Origin: Stenomitos frigidus ULC18
GTDB lineage: Bacteria; Cyanobacteriota; Cyanobacteriia; Leptolyngbyales; Leptolyngbyaceae
Length of the DNA: 53,553 nucleotides
Direction of reading: 5' to 3'
NCBI RefSeq assembly: GCF_003003795.1
Contig: NZ_PVWK01000133.1
Location: 1 to 53,553 of the forward strand
Shown: in pieces, positions 1 to 7,167 of the stretch
How positions within the stretch are numbered: position 1 is the stretch's first letter
How the letters are laid out: the number at the start of each line of letters is the position of its first letter
Program-made: the position numbers and the translations under genes
Notes under the pieces: generated by a model
Told to the model about the DNA's origin: nothing
Database searches by the model: none
The model's input: only the letters and a program-made list of their open reading frames with translations

Positions 1-51
1 ATTGTCTTTGATGAGTTTCTACCGCAATGGAATTACACGGCTAAACCAGAA

Positions 52-267
52 TTACAGGTTATTTAATCCACGTTCCTTAGGAGGTGATGCTTCTGCCTTT
101 GCTAACGCGACAGTGCCATTATGGGCAATATCAACGGTGTAACCCTCAGATTCTAAAATAGCTTTGAGTAAGAAGCAGTTATCTGCCATGTCATCAACAA
201 CCAGAATGTATCCAGTCTCGATGGGTTGGTGTCCTTGAAGGAGCGGCTTGGTCATTAATATCATCAC
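52..267 (-). pseudogene. truncated response-regulator receiver domain
   Basis: This is the start of a CheY-like receiver domain. A short leader is followed by ILVVDD, which gives the acidic pocket, and then by the first two helix/strand units (ESEGYTVDIAHNGTVAL). A complete receiver needs about 120 residues, including the phospho-accepting Asp and a Lys near the end. This frame stops after about 70 codons, and none of the three minus frames of bases 1-51 continues the domain. The last residues (PPKERGLNNL) are encoded by a copy of the dispersed TTAGGAACG/ATTAAAT repeat at 61-82, so the gene appears to have been cut by repeat DNA. An ATG at 255 is the most plausible start. It is probably non-functional. 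Confidence 0.6.
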
Positions 268-448
268 AACAAATGGTTGTATAAGTGATCGGGATTTTTA
301 AAGTGCTTTCGCAAGCTTTACGTATAGCTTTAATCATCGTTCCGATGCTACTGCTCCAGAGGGATCATCTCAGGCGGCTCAAGCGATCGCACGGTCTGCG
401 CTCAAATGTACGGCGCTAGAATCGGTCGATCGACAATCGCTGTGCGGT

Positions 449-1501
449 CTACTGCGGCGGTGGCTGGTTAGGGGTCAGGGTCGGGACACCCTGTAAGAAA
501 GGGCCGGCTAGTAAGAGCACTGTTTCAGTATTTAGTTTGCCTGTAGCAGCGATGCCAACAGCCGTTTGAAAGCGTCGGATAGCCCGACTAAGATCCTGTG
601 AGGGTGGCCTGAGATAGCCAAGCCGCTGTAGATAATCAGTGGCTTGCTCGGTTGTAAGAGTACGATCGCTGCCTCGAAAAATGGGTACGTACTGCTGTCG
701 CCAAATCTCAGCAAACTGGGCTTGGTTCAGGGTGTAAATTTTGCCACGCGCCGGATCGCCGATCGCTACATGTTCGTTATCCATCGCTAGCAGGGCGACT
801 GCATGAGGCAATTTATGTCCACTATCCAATAACCAAACACCAAGTACGCCGGGACGATTAATCCGCTGCATCTGCTCCCACGTTGGCGATAGCTCCATCC
901 CATCCAGTCCTAGCTCATGGGCAGCGACAATTAACTGTGGCATTGAGGTGCCTAACCGACTGGTGCCAGCCAGCCGCGCGACCCCCGCTTCGGTTGCCTC
1001 AAGCTGCCAGCGCCGCAGCACGGTTGCTAGGGCAGCAGGCGCACAACTGCTCATGGAGGTCTGCTTATACACCCCGTTCGGCTGCAGATTGTTGTAAAGC
1101 GAGGCGTAAATCGGAGCCAAAAAGTAGGCTTCAGCACCACTAAAGCCAGTGACACCCAACACCCCAATCAGCACGACGGCGACCACCTGTACCCGCGCAG
1201 TCTGCCAACTGACGATGTATGCCAACCCGCAAAAACCGAGCAGAACAGCACGCATAATCGTCCAGGTAATGCGCATCCCATACACACGCCAATCGATGGG
1301 GAGAAACTGCATTTGAGGCACATTCAAAGCCAGTAAAATCAGCCCAATGTAAAACCCCAAGAACAGCAGCGAAAGGGATGTTTTGCCTTTGAACAAATCA
1401 TTTGCTGTCGCACCTTTACGCAGCATCAGTGTGCCAACACGCATGCCCCAGCGAAAAAACAGACCGCCCAGCAGTAACGTAGCGATAATCTCTAGCAGCA
1501 T
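449..1501 (-). CDS. membrane C39-like cysteine protease with peptidoglycan-binding domain
   Basis: The N-terminal third (to about residue 122) contains about four hydrophobic membrane segments. A papain-like C39 (double-glycine peptidase type) domain follows, with the catalytic Cys in SSCAPAALATVL (about Cys153), His in LPHAVALL (about His233) and Asp in IGDPARGK (about Asp249). The C-terminal part (about residues 282-332, LQRLGYLRPP..AIRRFQTAVGIAATG) resembles the peptidoglycan_binding_1 fold. The product is therefore probably a membrane-anchored protease or cysteine hydrolase facing the periplasm or cell wall. No ABC exporter or bacteriocin precursor lies next to it, so a leader-peptidase role is unproven. 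I chose the ATG at 1501; an in-frame TTG at 1543 would add 14 residues. The gene is divergent from the caspase-like gene. Confidence 0.75.
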   Translation of the reverse strand: MLLEIIATLLLGGLFFRWGMRVGTLMLRKGATANDLFKGKTSLSLLFLGFYIGLILLALNVPQMQFLPIDWRVYGMRITWTIMRAVLLGFCGLAYIVSWQTARVQVVAVVLIGVLGVTGFSGAEAYFLAPIYASLYNNLQPNGVYKQTSMSSCAPAALATVLRRWQLEATEAGVARLAGTSRLGTSMPQLIVAAHELGLDGMELSPTWEQMQRINRPGVLGVWLLDSGHKLPHAVALLAMDNEHVAIGDPARGKIYTLNQAQFAEIWRQQYVPIFRGSDRTLTTEQATDYLQRLGYLRPPSQDLSRAIRRFQTAVGIAATGKLNTETVLLLAGPFLQGVPTLTPNQPPPQ

Positions 1502-1733
1502 GTTGGCGATCGCATCCAGTGAGTGCAAAACGGCAGAATGCAAACGTCAGCCAGAAGCAACGCCTGCTCCACAGGCTTCTGTTGCGTTGCAAGAGTAGAT
1601 TGTGGCGACCCTGCCGCACCAGCACATGTGCCGTTGAGAGACTCTGGCGCTCTTGCCAGTGTAACGCTTGAGTTTATGCGTCTCAATCCGTCACATCACC
1701 GAGAAGGCGAGGTGGTCATCGCCACTTGCCTGT

Positions 1734-1856
1734 CTGTTATAGCAATAGACAGATGGGTTAGGACGGGGTGCAGGGGTTCCACCCCTAGCTGGGGGCAACG
1801 CCCACACACACCCTTTGATCCCCATGTCCTAAACGTTGTGACGATCGCCATAACAG
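1734..1856. repeat. MITE-like element with 31-bp imperfect terminal inverted repeats
   Basis: The left end (1734-1764) begins CTGTTATAGC and ends GGTTAGGAC. The reverse complement of the right end (1826-1856) begins CTGTTATGGC and ends GTTTAGGAC. By eye, 23 of 31 positions match. The interior is GC-rich and contains a GGGGTTCCACCCC hairpin followed by GGGGGCAACGCCC. There is no open frame for a transposase. The region 1544-2129 is otherwise non-coding; it also holds a direct repeat of GATCGGTT-type sequence near 2037-2070. The small open frames across it have no coding character. Confidence 0.55.
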
Positions 1857-2129
1857 AACTACAGCCGTTTTGCAGGACGATCCGTAATTAATGGTTCATT
1901 TGGAAAAGGATTCAGTATCCTTACATAGGTTCATTTGCCGAACGATGGCACCCACATTAGATGAACGCGCTTTGAAGAACGCTAATGCAGACAGGAGTTT
2001 GGCGTTACTCAGATCAGGCTGTGAGATCAAGCCGATCGATCGGTTGATTTGCTATCGATCGGTTAATTTGCTTCTGTCAATTGAACGTGTGCCGACTAAC
2101 GTGTGCAGAGGGAGACCGGAAGTGATGAG

Positions 2130-4616
2130 ATGTCCAGAGTAGCGCTACTAATGGGGGTAAGTCGGTATGCAGCGGGTTTAGACCCCTTACCCGGCGTGCA
2201 AAAAGATGTGGAAGTGATCAAGCGAGTGTTGAAACAGCCGCGTTTTCGGTTTGAATCAGTGCAGTGCTTGTGCGATCGTCCACTGCAAGAGATGCAGGAA
2301 GCCATTGAGCAATTCTTTAAGCAACGGAGCGCTGATGACCAGCTTGTCTTTCTGTTTTGCGGCCATCTTTTGACAGAGGCAGATGGCAACCTTTACTTTG
2401 CAACCCCCAGCACTACGTTGAATGAGCAGGGTGCGATCGTCAAAGCCCAAACGATTCCTGCTAGCACTGTACAGGAGGCCATGAACCAGAGCCTTGCCAA
2501 ACAGCAAGTGTTTATTTTGGACGCCTACAGCCAGTCAAAGTTGGATGAGCCTGTCATAGCAGAGTCAACGTTTGATCTCGCGGCTTCTTTAGATCTAGCA
2601 ACTCATTTGGGGGGTGCAGGGCGCGTCATTTTAGCGGCTTCAAACATCAGCCAGCCAACTCTAACGCCAACCGCACTCGATCTTTGGACCTATTCGCGTT
2701 ATTTAAGCGAAGGCATTGAGAGTGGCGCTGCTGATACCAATGATGATGGCATGCTGACGGCGGCTGATTTGCATCATTATGCTGCTCAGAAACTGCAAGT
2801 AGCAGCTCCAGCGCTCAAATCTCAACTGTACGGCAGTGCAGAAACCGCTCAGCTTACCCTGTTAGAGGTGCCGAACAACGATCCACAGCTGCACTATCGC
2901 AAAGTACTAGAGATAGCGCCGATCGCGCTTGATGCATCTGGTACACCCATGCTGGAGGGGCTGCCACTCCTAAAGGATCTGCGTCAGAGTTTGGGCGTAT
3001 CGCCGCAGGAGGCTGAGGCACTTGAAGCGCAGGTGTTGCGTCCGACGCGGGAACATCACCAACGCACGGCGTTGTACCAGGAACAGGTGACAGCATTGGC
3101 ACGATCGCACGATATTGCCGATCCGCAAGTGCGTCAGACGTTGAAGCAACTACAGCAAGCCTTGTATCTCAACGATCATGATGTTGCTCTGCTAACGATC
3201 GCGCCTTCTCTGGTCGGGCAGCAACGTCAGCAAGTGCACTATCAAAACAACCTGGCCCAGTACCAGCAGGTCTTGCTGTGGGCAATGCAGCGTCAGTATC
3301 CTCTGAGAGAGGGCGATCGCACAATGCTCCACCGCTTGCAGCAGACACTGCAATTAGGGGATGATGACGTTAAGACAATAGAAGCAAACATTACCGCGCA
3401 AGCAGAGCAATTTACAGCGTCCGGCTTGAGTGGAAACCCAGAGGTGGAACCCACAAACCCTCCAGACTCGCCCCCTGCCAGCGCGCCTAGCCTGACTTCG
3501 CCAGCACCCGAAGCGCTCAGCTCACTGCCTGCTTCACTGCCATTAGAGGCGTCTGAAACAGCACCTGCAGACGATTCGCGAACGAAAGAGGCCATTCTAC
3601 AACGGTTGTTGAGCCTGAACGAGCCAGTCACGCCAACGTTGGCGCCTACGCCACCACCAGAAACGCACCTGAGACCCATACCCGTACGAGAAGAACCGCT
3701 TCCTATTCTGCCCAGCGCGGAGCCAAATCTTATGGATAGAGTTCGACGCTCTGCTTCTAACTATCAAGCTTTGATTATTCCGGCGCTCCTCCTGGCAGCC
3801 ATTATTGGGTTGCTAGCAGCAATTCTGCCGTCGTCCAATCGTCCTAATTGGCTCAAATTTGGGCAAACACCTCCCGATCCTGCCGCTGCTCAACAGCTCA
3901 ACCTTGCAGGACAAAAAAAAGCGCAGGCAGGCTACAACAAGGCAGCGATCGGTGACTATGATCAGGCAATTGAGAAAAACCCCAATGATGTTGCAGCGTA
4001 TACGAATCGTGGTGTTTCTCAGCATCGACTGGGTGACACAGGTGCGGCCATCAGAGACTACGAGAAAGCGCTGAAACTTGACCCCAAATCGGCCCTGTTG
4101 CACAGCAATCTGAGCTATGCCTACTACGATCGCCAGAATTACGACAAGGCCCTGGAAGCAGGCAATCAAGCGGTGGCGTTAAACGGTAGTTTGGCGCAAG
4201 CACATATCAATCTGGCCAACGCACGGTCTAAAAAAGGCGATTATGAGGGTGCAACACGGGATTACGCGCAGGCGATCGCGCTTAGACCGCCTGCACCAAT
4301 TTTGGCGGGTGCTCACAACAATCGGGGCAATGTCCAGCTTGCAATCAACAATCTTAGAGGCGCGATCGGAGACTACAGAACAGCGATTCGTTTGAAACCA
4401 GACTATGCCGATGCTTACTACAATCTTGGGCTAGCGCAACAGTCGTCGGGTGATGGGGCTGCGGCCATTCGCAGCTTGCGGATGGCCGCAACCCTTTACC
4501 AGCGTCAGGGTAAGGAAACATTACAAAAAGAGGCGACCGATCGCGCTAACACATTGCAGCAGAGCAATGTACAAAGCCTCTCAGAATCGCCATCGACAGT
4601 GGCTCAATGGCGGTAA
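2130..4616 (+). CDS. caspase-like (orthocaspase) protein with TPR repeats, catalytic Cys missing
   Basis: The N-terminal peptidase C14 fold begins MSRVALLMGVSRY. It carries the expected histidine strand (LVFLFCGHLL, His79 from this start), but the cysteine strand reads FILDAYSQS, with Tyr133 where active orthocaspases have FILDACxS. It is therefore predicted to be a pseudo-enzyme. An EF-hand-like loop (DTNDDGMLTAAD, residues 202-213) may bind Ca2+. A helical region follows, then a Pro/Ser-rich linker (about 430-540), one membrane helix (about 546-568, ALIIPALLLAAIIGLLAA) and about five TPR units to the C-terminus. The ATG at 2130 was chosen over the in-frame GTG at 2103 because the family motif starts right after it. 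The gene overlaps prmC tail to tail by 13 bp. The likely role is a membrane-tethered scaffold or signalling protein (inference). Confidence 0.85.
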   Translation: MSRVALLMGVSRYAAGLDPLPGVQKDVEVIKRVLKQPRFRFESVQCLCDRPLQEMQEAIEQFFKQRSADDQLVFLFCGHLLTEADGNLYFATPSTTLNEQGAIVKAQTIPASTVQEAMNQSLAKQQVFILDAYSQSKLDEPVIAESTFDLAASLDLATHLGGAGRVILAASNISQPTLTPTALDLWTYSRYLSEGIESGAADTNDDGMLTAADLHHYAAQKLQVAAPALKSQLYGSAETAQLTLLEVPNNDPQLHYRKVLEIAPIALDASGTPMLEGLPLLKDLRQSLGVSPQEAEALEAQVLRPTREHHQRTALYQEQVTALARSHDIADPQVRQTLKQLQQALYLNDHDVALLTIAPSLVGQQRQQVHYQNNLAQYQQVLLWAMQRQYPLREGDRTMLHRLQQTLQLGDDDVKTIEANITAQAEQFTASGLSGNPEVEPTNPPDSPPASAPSLTSPAPEALSSLPASLPLEASETAPADDSRTKEAILQRLLSLNEPVTPTLAPTPPPETHLRPIPVREEPLPILPSAEPNLMDRVRRSASNYQALIIPALLLAAIIGLLAAILPSSNRPNWLKFGQTPPDPAAAQQLNLAGQKKAQAGYNKAAIGDYDQAIEKNPNDVAAYTNRGVSQHRLGDTGAAIRDYEKALKLDPKSALLHSNLSYAYYDRQNYDKALEAGNQAVALNGSLAQAHINLANARSKKGDYEGATRDYAQAIALRPPAPILAGAHNNRGNVQLAINNLRGAIGDYRTAIRLKPDYADAYYNLGLAQQSSGDGAAAIRSLRMAATLYQRQGKETLQKEATDRANTLQQSNVQSLSESPSTVAQWR

Positions 4617-5566
4617 GCCAGAACAAAGCGGTCAATGCCTGCCAAATCAGGGTAGATCTGAATCTGATGGTAGCTGCCCTGCTGTTGCAACAACGCAGCC
4701 ACCGCGATCGCCTGTCCAGTCATCGTTTCCACCAGCCAGACACCACCAGGCTGCAAATAATCCGGTGCAGCGGCGACCAGATGTCGAAGGCAATCGAACC
4801 CATCCATACCGCCATCTAGAGCCAGGTGTGGTTCATGTCGAGCCACCTCGGGCTGTAAATCTGGCACCATCTGGCTGGGAATATAGGGTGGGTTGGCAAC
4901 CATGCCGCTTAACTTGCCCTTGAGATGAGCCAACGGCTGCAGCCAGGAACCCTCATAAAACCGTATGCGATCTGCCAGGTTCAGCTTTTGGGCATTAGAC
5001 TGCGCGATCGCCAAGGCTGCCGCACTGTAGTCAACGGCATGCACCATCGCAGCGGGAAAGGCTGTTGCTAGGCCGATCGCGATCGCGCCGCTGCCCGTGC
5101 CAAGATCAGCCCAATGTCCGTGGGTGAGGAGGGACGTCGGGAGGGGAGAGTCGGGAGGTGGGGTTGCCGCCGCGATCGCTAGATCGATCAAACACTCTGT
5201 TTCGGGCCTTGGAATGAGTACTGCGGGCGAAACGTTGAGTAGAAACTCTCTCCAAGGCGCAACCCCAGTGAGGTATTGCACCGGAACACGGTCTTGAATG
5301 CGGTGTTCCCAAAGGGTTGTAAGTTCAGAGAGGGGTAGACAGAGTAGGATTTCTGCCCTGTCTTTAAAGGTTTCTAGCCGCAGCGAAAGTCGGTCTAATC
5401 CAGCCAGATCTTGCAGTAACCAGTCAACTTCTTCAGCGGAAATATTGGCAGTGATCGCCTGTTGACGTGCCGCTGTCCGCCATTGCCAGAGCGTTTGCCC
5501 AGACACACAAAACTCTTGCCTCAATGATTGAGGCAAGAGTTTGTCTGAGTCTTCTCTAGCGGTCAC
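4604..5566 (-). CDS. prmC: peptide chain release factor N5-glutamine methyltransferase
   Basis: PrmC (HemK) methylates the Gln of the GGQ motif in release factors RF1/RF2, using S-adenosylmethionine. The SAM loop is ADLGTGSGAIAIGLA (residues about 153-167) and the substrate-glutamine motif is NPPY (225-228) followed by IPS. An N-terminal helical domain precedes PVQYLTG (about 95-101), as is usual for the family. The length of 320 is slightly long because of a Pro/Ser/Thr-rich insertion (about residues 136-150, PPPDSPLPTSLLTHG) encoded by STRR-like DNA at about 5117-5165. The start is a GTG with GGAG six bases upstream. Its 3' end overlaps the end of the caspase-like gene. Confidence 0.93.
   Translation of the reverse strand: MTAREDSDKLLPQSLRQEFCVSGQTLWQWRTAARQQAITANISAEEVDWLLQDLAGLDRLSLRLETFKDRAEILLCLPLSELTTLWEHRIQDRVPVQYLTGVAPWREFLLNVSPAVLIPRPETECLIDLAIAAATPPPDSPLPTSLLTHGHWADLGTGSGAIAIGLATAFPAAMVHAVDYSAAALAIAQSNAQKLNLADRIRFYEGSWLQPLAHLKGKLSGMVANPPYIPSQMVPDLQPEVARHEPHLALDGGMDGFDCLRHLVAAAPDYLQPGGVWLVETMTGQAIAVAALLQQQGSYHQIQIYPDLAGIDRFVLAYRH
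5117..5165. repeat. STRR-like purine-rich repeat inside prmC
   Basis: On the plus strand the segment is a run of GTGAGGAGGGA / GGGAGGGGAGAG-like units, the same flavour as the intergenic GTGAGGA heptamers elsewhere in the window. In prmC it encodes the low-complexity insertion just before the conserved SAM-binding strand. Confidence 0.45.
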
Positions 5567-5583
5567 CCGTCACTCCGTGCTGC

Positions 5584-6387
5584 CTACTTTTTAGGGGCAG
5601 GAGCGGCTGCAGGTTTGTTCGTTGCTGGTGCAGGGGCACCTTGCTGTGGTGTGATCGATTTAATAAATTCGATCGACTTCTGGGGCGGCACCAACACAAT
5701 CTGGTTCAGTTGGGGATCGTCCTTCGTCCGTAAGACTTCCATGAGCCCTTCCAGATTCAGTACCTGAACCTCAATACTCGATGCCATGTTGGGCTGTTGC
5801 TGCTTAAAGCGATCGAGCAGATTCTGCAATTCTTCCTTGTTGAAAAACATCGGAATGATTGACTTACCATCCTGCTGAATCGTCAAATAGCCTTTGTCTT
5901 TGCCACCACGAGCGACAAACAGTGGTGTGCCATTAAACTGCTGTGGCTGCTGTCCACCTTGTTGCTTTAACAACGAAACGGCAGTATCAACCTGCTGTTT
6001 TGAGGGCACGTAAGCAAAATCGAGCTGTTCGGGCTTGCCTTTGTTAGTTTGGTTGAGCTGGTAAACCTCAGCCAAGGAGACCGGTACTACCTTGACATTC
6101 TTTGCCAAGTCGGGATTTTTGGTCTTGAGGTTGTTCAGAAAGTCTTGAGCATCTTTCTGGTTGATAAAGACACCTGCTACAGCCGGTCCTTTCTGCCCAG
6201 TGGGGGGAGACGCTACTAGAGGGGCACCCTGCGCGTTGGCGATCGTAAAGACAGGGACGGGGCGAAGCTTCTGGATAATTTGCTCTTGGGGAATAGCAAG
6301 CGCCTGCAGGGTACCGACTAAAAACGACCCCATGAGAGCGCTTCCAACTAGCCCAGCGGTTGCACTCCAGCGAACCAATGATTTCAT
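5584..6387 (-). CDS. Tic22-like family protein
   Basis: This is a secreted Tic22 homologue. The N-terminus (MKSLVRWSATAGLVGSALMG...ALA) is a signal peptide. The mature part starts with a VPVFTIANAQGAPLVAS strand, which is characteristic of the family, and contains the duplicated alpha/beta halves (GVFINQKDAQDFL and PMFFNKEELQNLL). Cyanobacterial Tic22 proteins sit in the periplasm and are linked to outer-membrane biogenesis. The C-terminus is Pro/Ala-rich (PAAAPAPKK). The start at 6387 is favoured because AGGAG lies five bases upstream; an upstream in-frame codon at 6402 has no such site. The gene lies 17 bp upstream of prmC on the same strand, so co-transcription is likely. Confidence 0.85.
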   Translation of the reverse strand: MKSLVRWSATAGLVGSALMGSFLVGTLQALAIPQEQIIQKLRPVPVFTIANAQGAPLVASPPTGQKGPAVAGVFINQKDAQDFLNNLKTKNPDLAKNVKVVPVSLAEVYQLNQTNKGKPEQLDFAYVPSKQQVDTAVSLLKQQGGQQPQQFNGTPLFVARGGKDKGYLTIQQDGKSIIPMFFNKEELQNLLDRFKQQQPNMASSIEVQVLNLEGLMEVLRTKDDPQLNQIVLVPPQKSIEFIKSITPQQGAPAPATNKPAAAPAPKK

Positions 6388-6868
6388 GACTGCTCCTGGC
6401 ACTTAAACGGCAAAAAGTTTACGGGAAACTGGATGTATGTCATTAATCCAGATGAACGAAGAGACGGCTAAACTCTATGGCGCTTGTTTGCCTAACCATT
6501 CTGATGCATCAGGCGCGATTTGTAAAATCAGCGCCACAGTTAGCAATGACGAATGTCTAGACCAAACGATGCGCTCAAGACAGCCCAATTTAACCTTTAC
6601 ATTTAATCCTTACGTGATCATGCTTTAACTCAGAAATGAAATTGTAGCGCTTGCATGATCAGTGCGAACATGTGCCTTCTTTTGGCGATCGCACAGCCAA
6701 ACTTTGACAGCCCACGTTGCCGCAGCGTGACCGGATGGCACTGCCGAGACAAGTTCTTGGTATCGCACCAGGTCAATCGAGAACACGTTTCATGGACACA
6801 CTATCGTCAAAGCATCATGGTTCGAGCTCTTCCCTACTGACCCGATCGGGCTAGAAAAGTTCCAACGA

Positions 6869-6987
<119 letters not shown>

Positions 6988-7167
6988 TGAGTACACTTCT
7001 GAGCAGTAAAGCTGTTGAAGGCTGGCCACTCATTGCTTGCTCGTAGGAGATTTCTAGCAAAAAAGATACCCACAGGAACAGGTTTGGCACCAAAGCGATT
7101 GGCTGGATGCAAAAACGCTGGCAAAACCTGTCCCCTACCAAACGGTTTATTTTTCTCGGAAATCAGC

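Noticed and set aside
1523-2142. Two plus-strand open frames (122 and 83 codons) in the gap before the caspase-like gene
   Set aside because: They cross the MITE-like repeat and have random composition, with no recognisable motif and no ribosome site.
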